Assembly: GCA_013399875.1 (NCBI GenBank)
Contig: VXAZ01001045.1
Coordinates: forward strand, 974,661-1,038,660
Length of the DNA: 64,000 nt
Source: Gymnorhina tibicen
Lineage: Eukaryota; Chordata; Aves; Passeriformes; Artamidae
Reading direction: 5' to 3'
Shown: positions 26,337-38,100 of the stretch, one piece after another
Position numbering within the stretch: the first letter of the stretch is position 1
How the letters are laid out: the number at the start of each line of letters is the position of its first letter
Made by a program: the position numbers and the translations under genes
The notes under the pieces: model-generated
Databases searched by the model: none
What the model was told of the DNA's origin: nothing
What the model saw: the letters and a program-made list of their open reading frames with translations, nothing else

Positions 26337-28824
26337 TTCTTTCTACCCACTGCCCTTATTTGCTATCAAAAGAATGTGAATTTTGATGTGAGGCTGCCCT
26401 TTTGTTAGAGAAATTGTTTCATCCTGACCTGACGTGTCCTTAACACTGAGGTACTGTCCCACCCATGTGGCATGCTTGCCACAGAAACAAAAGGGAGACA
26501 AAATAGACTTTGTACAGTGAGAAAAGGACCTTCAGCAGACCTTTTTAGAAGCTCTCTTGGTCCACATGAGGTTCCATGGAGGTAATCTCTCACCTTTTCC
26601 TACAACAGAGAATGCTCCTCCTGCTGATCTGCACTTTAAAGGCTACAAGAGAAAAGAAGAAGGGGGGAAAAAAAGATTTAAAGGAGTTAGGATGTGTCTA
26701 AATGGAAGGGGAATCTTAGACTTTCTCTTTGTTTGTCAACTCCACAACTGAAGACTCAGAGAGGTGAAAACTGTGCATTTTATACCTACAGGATATCTCA
26801 TCTATGAAGGGTGATTATTACTGCTTTTTGTGAGCTTTTGAGCTATTAAAGTCTTTCTCTGAAGTGAAAGAGAAATAATCATCACCCTTCACTGAAGAGA
26901 TTTTATTTGTTCTGCAAGAAGTCGTGTCTTCATAAAAGCCCACATTTGAAGACTGAATTAGTAAGCACATCAGCTTCAGTCAGTCAGTTTTTAATTCTGC
27001 TTTCTAGCCTTAAGGAGGAATGCTAGTCCTTAACTCTCCCACAGAAGGAGGCCAAGCTCTTTGACAGAAGGAGAAATCCTATGGAACATCAGAAATGTAC
27101 ATATCACAGGGAATAGTAACCCACAAGCTCTGTGGAGCTCAAACTTATAAAAAATAGTAACGATTTTTTGTGAATTTTTCAAAATACATTGGCCCTGCCC
27201 CCATATCTTGAAGACCCAAGTTTCCATTTAAAATTTGCATATTAAAGTTAAATGATTCCACTGGGGTTTCTGACAACTGGGGGTTTTTTAAAACACATTT
27301 AATTTTCAAGACTACGTGTTCTGTTTGCTGGCTGACCTGGGAAAAACCAGTGCACAGCTATAACATCTTGACACCCGGTCAAGTACACAGTAATTTTCTG
27401 TGCTAAGGAGTGTTTTGTGCATTGTTAAAGGTGCCTGACTTGTCTCAGCATATGGAGTTCTGCACGATATTATTTTGTACTTCTGAAGTACTACTGGCAC
27501 TGAGTGTTGTATGAATACGTTAACACACAGAGTATCACGTTGTCCCTGACTCAAAAGAGACTGCACTCAAATGTTTCTAATTTGAAAATGGATGTGAGCT
27601 GCAAAATTCAGAGTAGGCTTTCAAGACTCTAATCCCTCAAAGAGGAATGGTAACACTATGCCTCACAGAGTACAAGCAGCATTTGCTTTGAGTATTTTAC
27701 CCATTATACATGAAATAGAATTGTATTAACTTCACTGAATTTAGAGTCTATCTTCCCCAACACTTAATTCTAGTGTATTCACTCTATAAGTCTTATCTGG
27801 ATGATTTCACATTTCTATTCTCATTCTAGTTACCCACTTGCTGTTTAAAACATTTAACAGCTCTGAATACACTTAGGAGTATGGAGTTATGCTTTCAGGA
27901 TTTTAAGCTTTTGCCATGTTGCCCACTGCAAATGTAGGCACTGATTCATGAGCTTTGTAATCTGGGCCTTCTTATAAGTTACGTTTATGGATTTGTCCTG
28001 AAATCTGCATATTGCAAAACACCATTAAATTGAAAAAATTTCCATTTTTAATCATTAGAAAACTGTAACAAGCTATGATATTAATGGTAAAACCTCCCCC
28101 TCTTTGGCACTTAGAAATCAGTGAGATGTATTGGATGTATTCACAGGCAACTTCGCTGCTATGGAGCTGCTCCTGAAAGCTGCCCACTTGAAGAGGTTGG
28201 ATTTCCTTAACACTGCAGACCCTGCTGTAAGCTCCAGAAACCCACAGCTCCTTCTTCTGCGCATAACAATGTGTGCTTGGTCCCACCAGCTACCCCAAAG
28301 TCTGTGAAACTCTTAAGAAAATCCCTGCCACCCATCTCTAATTCTGAGGTCATTTGCCCATATCCCATTAAAACCACATTAAGCTCCAGGTGAAAGGCCC
28401 TTGGATGGCTACCCATGTTCTGCAAAATCACCCTATTGTAATGGGATGAAGGGAAACAACTCATAGCTCAAGAACTTGAGGGAGAATCAAAGATGGAAGA
28501 CAGAACAGAAGGAGAGACAAGCTACATAAAATTTTTCATATGGCTGTCACTTTTTCCAGGGTAGCACAAAATGAACTCACTACTTGCAGAATGACTAAGA
28601 GATATACTGAACTGCAGCTCTCTAAATGTAGTTTGAAAAGCTTATGAAAGCAGAGAGTAAGCCATATTAATCTATAACACATTTTGAATCTCTCTGATGT
28701 CACTATTACTTAGAAAAAAGAAAGAGTCATAATAAAAAGTAATACGAACCTCTCCACTCCAGCCATATCAAAAATGCCGAAGTATGTTTTCCATGACACG
28801 GTACCATATATACTCTATACACCA
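26337..28824. other. Unique DNA including an imperfect hairpin
   Basis: No gene recognised. A long imperfect hairpin at 26806-26890 is listed separately. The G/C-richer patch at 28190-28460 carries only chance-length frames. Confidence 0.5.
26806..26890. repeat. Imperfect inverted repeat (hairpin)
   Basis: The left arm gaagggtgattatt (26806-26819) pairs with the right arm aataatcatcacccttc (26874-26890), with a 3-nt bulge in the right arm. A nested stem tttctct/agagaaa lies inside. The size (85 nt) is compatible with a small foldback element or a precursor-like RNA hairpin, but no known family was recognised. Confidence 0.5.
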
Positions 28825-29823
28825 TGCTGCAGTGTGGTGGGCTGACCTTGGCTGGCCACTATGTGCTCACCAAGCCACTCTCTATCTCCCCCTCATCAGC
28901 AGGACAGGAGAATGAAATAAGAAGAAAAGCTTACAGGTCAAGATAAGGATAGGGAGATCACTCCCCAGTTACTGTCTTGGGCAAAATACACTCATCTTTA
29001 GAGAAACTGATTTAGTTTTTTGGCAATTAAAAATAGAGTTGTATAGTAAGAAACAAAAACAAATCCAAAAATACCTCTCCCAACCTACTTCTTTCTTTCA
29101 GGCTCAACCTGATTCCTGACACTTGTACCTCCTACCTCCCAGGTGGCACAGGGGGATGGGTAATGAATTTTGCCTCCCATGCTTCTTCCTGCTTACAATC
29201 TTCCCCTGCTCCAGTGTGAGTAGGGGAAGATTCTCCTTCATGAATTGCTCCGATGTGAGTCCTTCTCACAGGCTGCAGTTATTCAAGCACTGCTCCAGCA
29301 TGAATCCTCTCCTCCCAGTACACTCCTTCAGGAGTAGGCTGCTCCAGCATGCGTTCCCCACAGGATTACAGGTCCTGACAGAAAATCTTCTCCAGTGTGG
29401 ACTCCTCTGCATGGGCCACAGTTCCTGCAGAAGTCTGCTCTGCCATGGGCTCTCCATGGGCTGCACAGCACATCCACCTATTCTGGTGTCTTGCACAGTC
29501 CCACAGTGTGGACATCTGCTCCACTATGGTCTTCTCCATGTGCTTCAGGGAACTCTCTGCTCCAGCATCTGGAGCACCCCCTTCACTCCTATTCTTACTC
29601 CTGTCAGCTGCTGCACAACATTTTTAACCTTTTCCTAAATAACTTATCACAGAGACATCACCAGAGTTGCTGATAGGTTCAACTTTGGGCGGCAGAATGT
29701 CTGTTTTGTAGCTGGCTGAAACTGACTTTGACATGGGGGCAGCTCCCAGTCTTTTCTTACACAAGGCGCTTCTGCAGCCTCTCCACTACCAGAACAGTCA
29801 CGTTGTTATGAGAATGTAATACA
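28825..29823 (-). mobile_element. Long ERVL-type LTR, about 1 kb
   Basis: The plus strand begins near 'tgtggtgggctgacc' (28833) and ends 'gtaataca'. On the minus strand the LTR therefore starts TGTATTAC and ends near CCACA. The interior shows the family's characteristic imperfect repetition of 'tgctccagyrtg' boxes (29209-29580: 'ctgctccagtgtg', 'ctgctccagcatg' and similar), alternating with 'ctgcag/cacag' boxes. Well-known boxes such as 'ctgacttt..catgggggcag' occur near the right end. The 171-codon plus-strand frame inside is a by-product of this repetitive G/C-rich structure, not a gene. Taking the left end at 28825 gives flanks cacca/aacca (4 of 5 match), which suits the 5-bp duplication expected for class III ERVs. 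That boundary is inference. Confidence 0.8.
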
Positions 29824-32579
29824 AACCAATAGAAAAATATGTCCCAAGTTCATGAGGTGATGGGAAGGATTCTCAGATCTCTAATATGATTGCAAATTGC
29901 TTGTTTCCCAATAGTTGCTAAGCATATTTAGCAATCCTTTATCATCTAGACAGATTAAAATACAGCTAATCCAGCAGTTCTGAGTTGTGACATATGTGAT
30001 AAGAAACACTTGATCTGGGAAGAATATTAAGGGTTGAAAAAGGAAAAAAAAGGAATATATTAATGAAAAAAATGCATAATATTAGTTGCTATTATGGTTC
30101 CACTGAAAGTAGATTAATGATCAGTGTTCAGGTGAAAGACAGCTCTACAAGAATTGCAATTGGTCATAAACCAAACATCTACTGTCTTAAATAAATGGTC
30201 TACAGCCTTTAGAACTGAAACTAGGGCTTCATTCTCAGTAGATAAATATAAAACAATAATAGATTTTTATTATAGAATTTATTGCATTATGTTTCCAGAT
30301 CACAAGAGCCTTAAAACTCATGTCCTTCACATATTAATAATGACTAATGAGGAATGACACCTGATATATCCTTGGTTCACTTTTTACTATTTTGCTGCCT
30401 CTGTAAGCTAGCAAAATGCACTTTGTGCAAGGGGACTAACTTTATTTGGCTTCTGAAGAAATTACTATTTAACAGATGTGCTAATTATTAGATATTGGTC
30501 AACAGGTGCACAGCACCAATGGCACACTCTGTAATTTTCATTGCTAACCACAGTGAATACAAATGTGTCTATATTTAGAAATAAGCCTCATTTTGTAATT
30601 AATAGAACACTCAATTCAAGTTTATTCAAATGGAATGCACTGAGTTGGAAATATCTTAGCATATGCAATGTAAGGTTTACTCACAGAGAGGAACTTCCCA
30701 TAGATCAAGTTATGGCTTTGAAAAAATATCAAGTCAGAACAAAAAGGAGAAAATTTAGAGCTCTGTAGTTTTCTTACAGACTTTTTCACTAAGGTGGTGC
30801 CACTATAAAGAAGCAAACTGCCTTTCTCAAAACCAGTATCTTTATTTTTCCATAATTTTTAGTGCTGCTGCATAACATTTGTGACTTTTTTAGGAAAGTC
30901 ACAAAATTGTCAGAAGTTTTCAGTGTTTACCACATTGCAATCCAAAGGACAGAAAAAGAAAATGTTACAGAAAAGAAGCACAGCATATAAACATAAATGG
31001 TGTCATTGAAATTAAATACACAAAACTTTATTTTAACTCTTTTATTTTAACAGAATGAGACAATCAGATAGTGATGAGTCAGGAGCAAAAATAATTTGTT
31101 TCTTGGTATGTCAAAGAAAAACTTTATAAATATAAGGTACTTCAAGAGCAGGACAAGAAATAGAAAGGCTTTGAAATCACTGTCTTTGGAGTTGCTTATG
31201 GCAAGACAAGACACCCCATCAGAGAAATAAATTCCCCAGCTATTCAGGATTTACTAAAAAAGCAACCCACTATAAATACTTTTTACCCGAATATTCTGTG
31301 ACTCTATAAAAATCTTAGAAGTTAAATTGTATACCGAAAGATAGGAGCTATACATATGGTTGGAAAAATCTGGCTAATTTTCTCAGTTTTGAAGTAAGTT
31401 CTGATTAAGGAAAAATCAAGGAAAGATAAAGTTAATGGCAAACTCCCTTGACTTAGTTCTCTCAGTCCTGCACAGATTCCTGTTCAGACAAAACATGCAC
31501 AAAGATATTTTTCCCTCAAGATCTGGAAATAAATTGAACTTTAATGAAGATGAAAATTACAATTTAATGGGATCTTTTACAAGTTCAGCTTCATCCTATT
31601 TCCCATTTTACGTACATGAGACAAAAAGACAAAAATAGCTCTAAAATGTATTTGGCTGTTACTAGTATTTCGGCTTAACTCAGCAATAAAAGTCTGGCAC
31701 CTATGAAAGAGGTGTGAATATTCTGAATAAATATTTTAGCTTGTTTCGTAACTGCATTACTTCTTTCTGTGCAGGTAAAAAATTCTACTGACTACAGCAC
31801 AGCTACAGTAGTGCAGACAGGCTAAAACAATTGTTCCATTGAAAGTCTGTCTACTCATGACACCAGACAATTTTACAGCTTTCCATTCACCAGTTACAGA
31901 TACGTTAAAATTCTAAATCTAAATGCAGATATGAATGGTATTATTAACCCAAATTCCGGTTTCTGACTAAAGTGGAAAAATATGGTGTCAGGACAAATGA
32001 TTTCAAGACCTGGTTTCTTTCTTCAAAATAGAAGCAGTCCTTGATTACTAGGAAAACCACTTTGACCAGTGGTGTGGATTACATAGGATGAATTACGGAG
32101 GAGTTAGAAAAAAACGGAGACATCTCAAAACAGACCTTTCTGTTCCTCCTCAGATGTCTGATTCACACTGACTAGACAAAGCAGTGTGGTAGTTGTGCAG
32201 TTTTGGCTTCCATTTCTTAGTTTATGGCTATTCTGTGGCTGGAGGTTGACAAGAAGCACAGCTTATTCCTATGCTGTGATCTCCCATCATATTATAGGGC
32301 GGCAACCTGAAGATACTGGAGGTGAGACTGACTATCTGTTTGGGTTGAGATTGTTTTTCCTTCTGGGATGAAAGTGGTAAAACCTTAATAGCTTGTTCAC
32401 CTCTGTTCACCTCCATTTCAGCAATATTTAGTCAATTAGGTTTAGAACTAGGTAGGCTTGTTAGTTCTTTACAATATGCACCTCATGCCCACTGTGGACA
32501 AAGGAGCCAGGTCATACAAATATAAAAGCCCTGAGCAGTTTTGGACACTGCAATATAAGAAAAATATTAAACTATTAGA
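29824..32579. other. Unique A/T-rich DNA
   Basis: No gene recognised. It contains one perfect 11-bp hairpin (30878-30905, listed separately). The frames at 30154-30357, 30541-30768 and 32186-32416 are short and overlap on opposite strands. Confidence 0.5.
30878..30905. repeat. Perfect 11-bp hairpin
   Basis: Left arm tttgtgacttt (30878-30888) and right arm aaagtcacaaa (30895-30905) are exact reverse complements around a 6-nt loop. No associated gene is visible. Confidence 0.65.
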
Positions 32580-33008
32580 GAGAGGCCCTCCTTGTACAAG
32601 GAACAGCTGAGGTCACTTGGTTTGCTCAGACTGGAGAAGAGGAGACTGAGGGGAGACCTCATTGCAGTTACAGCTTCCTTATGAGGGAAGAGGAGGGGCA
32701 GGCATGGATATTTTCTCTCAGTGACCAGTGACAGGACTGGAGGGAATGGCCTGAATTTGTATCGGGGAGGTTTAGGCTGGACAGTAGGAAAAATTTTTCA
32801 CACAGAGGGTGGCTGGGCACTGGAACAGCTCCCCAGGGAAGTGGTCACAGCCCCAAGCCTGACAGAGTTTAAGAAGCATTTGGACAATACTCTGAGGCAT
32901 ATGTTGTGACTCTTGGGGGTGGTCCAAGGTGCAGGGCCAGGATTTGCACTTGATGATCCTTGTGGGTCCCTTCCAGCTCAGCACAGTCTGTGATTCTGTG
33001 ATTCTGTA
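32580..33008 (+). mobile_element. CR1 LINE, 5'-truncated 3' end, well preserved
   Basis: Runs from 'aggccctccttg' through 'actggagaagaggagactga', 'ggggagacctcattgcagt', 'gtgaccagtgacaggact', 'ggctgggcactggaaca', 'ccccagggaagtggtcacag' and 'tttggacaatactctgaggc'. It ends in 'gatccttgtgggtccctt' followed by 'tgtgattctgtgattctgta' octamers. These are the ORF2 C-terminus and 3' UTR of a CR1 subfamily with the 'ccttgtgggtcccttcc' tail, different from the tail of the 16.5-kb copy. It keeps a 62-codon open stretch (32721-32909). It appears younger than most CR1 in the window. Confidence 0.92.
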
Positions 33009-33507
33009 TCAGCAATATAGAAATGGTACGACTAGAGCCTGACAATTCCCCCATAATGCACTTAAATGCCTTGTATGTGAAGGGGAAAAGGAAGAACAGA
33101 TCAGTCTCTTCTTCATCATTGAGTGCCATACAATAATTTTATTAATTAACTTTCTTTGTCTATAGAAATTTCCACAAGTCTTCCTTTTAATTTCTGATTT
33201 TTGAAAATAAGTTATCAACTTCAGGATAAAATGAATAAATAGAACACGACGACCAAAACACTAGAAACAAAAGTCACTAATGCAAATGTACCACAATGCA
33301 ATGCCCTTTTTACTGTAACATGACATGTTCTTAAAGTACCTCCAGGCCATGCCAGTCTCATTTCAGACTACAGAGCATATTACTGCAGATTGCACTTGCA
33401 TGTGCACACTCTCCTCAACTCTTCTACCTGTCTGTTTCATGCACTACTGCCTTCACCTTGCTCTAGTTTAAAAATAACTCAGAGCAGAGGCAATGCTAAG
33501 TGCATTT
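33009..33507. other. Unique DNA, nothing recognised
   Basis: Spacer between the CR1 and the ERVL-type LTR. No feature could be supported. Confidence 0.5.
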
Positions 33508-34151
33508 TGTTCTGGTTTAATCTGAGGTGGAGTTAGTTTTCTTCCTAGTAGCTGGTACAGTGCCGTGTTCTGGTTTTAGTATGAGAATAATGTTGATAAC
33601 ACAATGAAGTTTTAGTTGCTGCTCAGCAGTGCTTAATGTAACTCAAGGACTTGCCAGTTTCCTGTGCTCTGCCAGTGAGGAGGAGCACAAGAAGCCAGGA
33701 GGAAGCACGGCCAGGACACTTTACCCAAACAGGTTAAAAGGATATTTTATGCCATATAGTGTCATGCCCAATATACAAATTGGGGGAAGTTGTCTGGGAA
33801 GGGCTGATGGCTGCTCAGTGTCAGACTGCATCAGTCAGCGAGTTTTGAGCAGTTGTATTGTGCCTTTCACTTGCCTTTCTTGGGTTTTATTTGTATCTGT
33901 CTCTCCTTTTCATTGTTATTATTATTACTATAATAATAATTTTTAGCATTATTAGTATTACTGTATCTTACTTATAAACTTTAAATTTACTTATAAGGCT
34001 TAGTTATAAGCCTATACTTTACTTGAATTGTTCTTATCTCAACCCATGGGTTTTCCTTTTCTTTCAACTTTCCTCTCCATTCCACAGATAGTGGGGGAAG
34101 GAGCAAGTGCCTGCACAGTACAAAGCTTCCAGATGGGGTTAAACCATGACA
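33508..34151 (+). mobile_element. ERVL-type 5' LTR
   Basis: Starts TGTTCTGGTTTAATC and ends GGTTAAACCATGACA, matching the avian ERVL-type LTR whose forward sequence begins TGTNCTGG.TT..GCTGGG and ends GGTTAAACCACA. Internal landmarks are 'gttgataacacaatg', 'gctgctcagcagtgctta', 'cacaagaagccaggagg' and 'ttatctcaacccatgggttt' before the G/C-rich end. The U3/R junction has expanded into A/T-rich DNA with (TTA)n at 33913-33933. It belongs to the same family as 43527-44094 and 59377-59949, but unlike them it is followed by internal retroviral sequence. Confidence 0.85.
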
Positions 34152-34158
34152 GCCCTTT

Positions 34159-34180
34159 TTGGTGCCCAATCTGCAGCACA
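34159..34180 (+). promoter_or_regulatory. Primer-binding-site region of the ERVL-type element
   Basis: Seven bases after the LTR end comes TTGGTGCCCAA, where a retroviral tRNA primer-binding site is expected. ERVL elements are named for tRNA-Leu priming. The adjoining bases (tctgcagcacaaag) look mutated, so the matching tRNA cannot be fixed from this sequence alone. Confidence 0.55.
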
Positions 34181-34540
34181 AAGGGTTGAGATAACAAATC
34201 TGACCAGAGTGTGTTAAAAGTAAGTTGTCATAAGCATTCACTATATAGGTTTAATAGTCGCTGGTCACAATTTATTTGCTCTCAGAGTTGCACTTGTTCT
34301 CAGGGTTGTGCAGCATGTAATCCCTATGATGATCTTTATAATTCATGGGGTCTGGGCAGAGATTATCATGGCATTGACCTGGCCTATGATACGATAGAAT
34401 CACTGGCCATGAAACTAACCTGGTGAGTGTTCTTGGCATTGCTGTACTTTGGGAGCTACCTCTTGGAACCTATTATCAATTACATTTTTTGTCTGTTCTC
34501 CTCAGACAGCCAGCCTATGGGGGAGACAGGTTTCTATAGT
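34181..34540 (+). mobile_element. ERVL-type internal leader, truncated
   Basis: Sequence beginning 'gggttgagataacaaatctg' continues the element downstream of the LTR. It includes 'ttaatagtcgctggtcacaa' and 'tggggtctgggcagagatta', which I associate with the leader of this avian ERVL family. It also has a GTGAGT (34422-34427) and a TTCTCCTCAG (34496-34505) that would bound a short intron. No gag, pol or 3' LTR follows. The element breaks off at a (TTCC)n run and an assembly gap, so it is either truncated or continues in missing sequence. Confidence 0.65.
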
Positions 34541-34560
34541 TTCCTTCCTTCCTTCCTTCC
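34541..34560 (+). repeat. (TTCC)5 microsatellite abutting an N
   Basis: Five TTCC units end directly at the single N at 34561. The true array may be longer and may have caused the assembly break. Confidence 0.8.
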
Positions 34561-34561
34561 N
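34561..34561. other. Assembly gap or ambiguous base (N)
   Basis: A single N after the TTCC run. It probably marks a gap of unknown length rather than one uncertain base, because sequence content changes sharply across it. Confidence 0.6.
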
Positions 34562-34595
34562 TATCACCCAAAAATCTACCCCAAGCCTGGATAGA
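34562..34595. other. Short unassigned segment after the gap
   Basis: 34 bases between the N and the 199-bp duplicated unit. Their relation to the ERVL leader before the gap cannot be judged. Confidence 0.4.
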
Positions 34596-34994
34596 TAAGA
34601 GTGGCAGAGTGTGTGTGATAGTATGGGCAAGCATGGACTGAGGGCACCTCCAATGTTTTGTAATCTCACTCCTGAAAAAGTGCAGAATCCAAAAAACCTC
34701 AAAATATTTGAAAAAAATGTATGCTGTCACCCTTGCAATTCCAGAGACACAAATCACTGCAGTGTGCCTGGAAGTGCACAATGAAAGTGTTGATNTAAGA
34801 GTGGCAGAGTGTGTGTGATAGTATGGGCAAGCATGGACTGAGGGCACCTCCAATGTTTTGTAATCTCACCCCTGAAAAAGTGCAGAATCCAAAAAACCTC
34901 AAAATATTTGAAAAAAATGTATGCTGTCACCCTTGCAATTCCAGAGACACAAATCACTGCAGTGTGCCTGGAAGTGCACAATGAAAGTGTTGAT
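34596..34994. repeat. 199-bp direct duplication split by an N
   Basis: Copy 1 (34596-34794) and copy 2 (34796-34994) match throughout except one T/C difference (34670 versus 34870). A single N at 34795 separates them. In copy 2 the base at the position of the N is G, leading straight into a CR1 tail. The near-identity, abutting copies and N together suggest two contig ends that overlap but were not merged. A real recent tandem duplication is the alternative. Confidence 0.9.
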
Positions 34995-35108
34995 GTGGTG
35001 TTTAGGGACATGATTCAGTGGTGGATCGGGCAGTGCTGGGTTAATAGTTGGACTTGATGGTCTTAAAGGTCTTTTCCAACCTAAATTATTCAGTTATTCT
35101 ATTCTATG
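34995..35108 (+). mobile_element. CR1 3' tail
   Basis: 'tggtgtttagggacatgatt', 'cagtgctgggttaatagttg' and 'ggacttgatggtcttaaagg' followed by 'tcttttccaacctaaatt' and 'ttattctattctatg'. This is the CR1 3' UTR of a subfamily distinct from the 16.5- and 32.6-kb copies. The upstream CR1 part may lie within the duplicated unit but is not recognisable there. Confidence 0.85.
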
Positions 35109-38100
35109 CTGCAGCCTGTTGTGGAGTGTTTTAGGTTGCTCAAAGAATCATGACTTTTGAGTCCTGTTCAACATTTGTCAAGACCCTCAGAGGGAAAAGT
35201 AGGTCTTTGTTTCTGACATTTTTACGCAATAATACACTAAATTCTTGCAAGTTTAGGTAAAGACAAAGAATTAGCACACATTGCTTAAAATACAATTACA
35301 ACACTCATGGAACAGACATTCCTTCTTAATTGAAGCAGCAAGGTTATTTCACATAGAAATTATTCTGATTACAAACACCCTCTCATTCCTTCTCTACTTA
35401 GTGTGACCATGCACACTTTGTGCAGTCAGCACATGCACACGTACTGCAACTATCTCAGGAACAGAGCATTTCTGACACACAATAACGAGAAATAGACCTG
35501 CCTTTCTTATGGGATCTTAATGCCCAGCTGTCACAATGACAGTGACATGGCTTGATGGAACATATTCAAAAAATTCCTTTTTTGAGTTCTTTGCATGAAG
35601 ATATTGCATAAAGATCACTATTGTGATATTTATAAAGTATCATTAACTGAGTTTTTGCATGGACCAGTCTTTTAAATTTAATAAAAAGGACAAAATATCA
35701 TAGTTTCTTCATTATTAGGGATTTTATTTTTCATTATTTTTTTATGATTTTGAAACCCTGAGACTGAAAATAATCTAATTGCTCAAAATTATTGCTCATT
35801 TAACTAATTCTACTCTACTGCAAGCATAACATTATGTAAAACACTCATTCGTATGTGTGTAGTTCCTCTTCAATAAGAAATTGTTTAAACTATTATCAAT
35901 ATACTGTTAAATATAATATTAATTTAACTAACAGCTATCAGGTAGTACTTTTCATTCTTGTCCCCATTTCTCTGAAGCTGAAACTTTAGATTTTTCTCTG
36001 CATTTATTTCAGAATACATTTCAGAAATTTATTTTTATGAGGTTCTTCTATTTTTCAGCTAAACATTAAAAATATGCTCTTCTGTTTCAAAGCAAGACTA
36101 AGGCTCAGAATTCTTGACTTTCACACTGAGAACTTGATCAGGAGACTTAAGCTTCTCAGATCTTTGGTGCTGAATGTTTATATAATGCAAATTATATACT
36201 CTATTTTATAGCCTTGCTTTGAGCTTGTAACTTGTACTGAGGGTTTCTGAAAGGCTCATTGATGAAAAACACTTTTTTGTCATAAAAGGGAGAAAATTAT
36301 TAATATTAATAAAATACAAAAGTAAAAAAGTCCGAAGTTCATAATTTTATTAGAGCTGAAAAATCACAGAAGAAAAGCATAAATTTTCAACATAACAAAT
36401 TACTTTTCCATTAAAATACTAATGAGATGGACTCAAAAACACTTGTAGTACATATTTATAAGGTGGATAAATAAAAAGTTCAAATATCTAAATCAGATAT
36501 CATTCTTCTCATATACATAAATTTCCTATTCTCCTACTTCAGCCCTGTAGCGAGTATTTTAAGCTAAGATACCCTCCGATCTTTGGATATTAATGGTCCC
36601 ACACTGCTGCTCTCTTTATAGTGTGTTTTCCAGCACCTCTTCGCATTTTGATTCTTGTTTCATTCCCAGAGGTGCCTCCAATTCTGTGCTTTTGTGAATA
36701 TTTGAGCTGAGCATTTCTATATAAATTTGTAAAACAAATGTGTTATTTCCCAAGTGACAGAATTGTATGTATTGAATGAGGCATATGATGTAAATACAAG
36801 GCAGGTGAATAGAACTGTGGGAGGAGATTTAGCTCCTGCTATTAGCACAGCAATAACCATAATTTCTCTCAATCAGATAGTAGTTTTTATAGTAAAACCT
36901 ATTTGAACTGGTTTTAGAGCCATGTATATCACAAATGAATTTGCTATTAAATATAAAGATTTTTTGAGATTTTGTAGAGAAGAATTTTTAATTATTAGAG
37001 TGGTTCTGTTGGTTGGTAATGTGACAAAAACTTATTTTCTGATTTGTGATAAAGGAAGATAATGCTAATAGCTTAAAAATTGTATTAATATTTCTCTCCT
37101 ATTTTGCTTATTAACATTAGGTCCATAAATTGCTCTTAGTTGTGCAGCTCTTTATAACCGAAATTGGAATAATGATGTTTGAAACAAACATCAGCTCAAG
37201 AGCAAAAGAATAAAAGACCACATGCAAGTGCTGGAAAAACTGTTTCTCACAAACCCAAAGGAGTAGTCCTGCACTTAGATGAAAGTAATATAAAAATATA
37301 AAAAAATCATGTCTTTTTCTGTGGAAGAGTATTTTCTTGCACACTGTGTTTATACCAAAACTAAGTTTATGCGTACTTTTAATACAAAAAAACAGGCTCA
37401 AGTAGGGGAAATAATAATGTTACTATGAAGCTGTGCATGTGTTCCATCTCTCCTGAGTTCAGAGCTTCATTAAGGAGCATAGAGACATAGTGCATATACC
37501 ATCATCGATCATCCTGTTTGGCTCTTTAGAATGCTCTACCTGGGCTCCAGACTGTGCACCAGAAAGTTGCAGATGTCCTGTAAATCCTTTGTTATATCTG
37601 TCAGTCCCATCTTGAAGTCTTTGGTACCAACACTAGGTCCACAGGCTCATGCTGCAGAATCACTTCTTCAGATTTCTGAACAGTAGGTATAGGATTCAAC
37701 ATAAGAACAGAGGTTCTAAGGAGTGTGTAGGAAGGTATCCAAAGATAAGCCAAGCTCTGTCTCAATGGAGATGCGGTTAAAGCAGGTAACGTTATCTAGA
37801 GAGATCTCAGATAACCCTAAACCAGCTACCTATTACTCAATTTGACATCTTAAATATAGAGTTTTAGTAATATTTTAAGTGACTTGTGTCCTCTCTGGCC
37901 TTGGTTAAACTTGTCTCCTGTAGATGCTCTGTTACTTCTGTTATACTGGTATCCCAAATAAAACATGGTATAGCAAATATCTTTAGATGCTTCTGCTTAC
38001 TGATTAGATTTAAACTTCTAAAGTTTTTTACGGTAATGTAGGTACATTGATAACACGAAGATATCTGAGATACTTTGCAGGGCCCTCTTACTCTTAATAT

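Noticed and set aside
29123..29638. 171-codon plus-strand frame, the longest in the window
   Set aside because: It lies wholly inside an ERVL-type LTR, antisense to it. Its C/S/L/H-rich product comes from the repeated 'ctgctccag' boxes. No domain is seen.
34502..35011. Four similar minus-strand frames with repeated peptide blocks
   Set aside because: They are translations of the 199-bp duplicated unit and cross N bases. They look like a repeated protein only because the DNA is duplicated.
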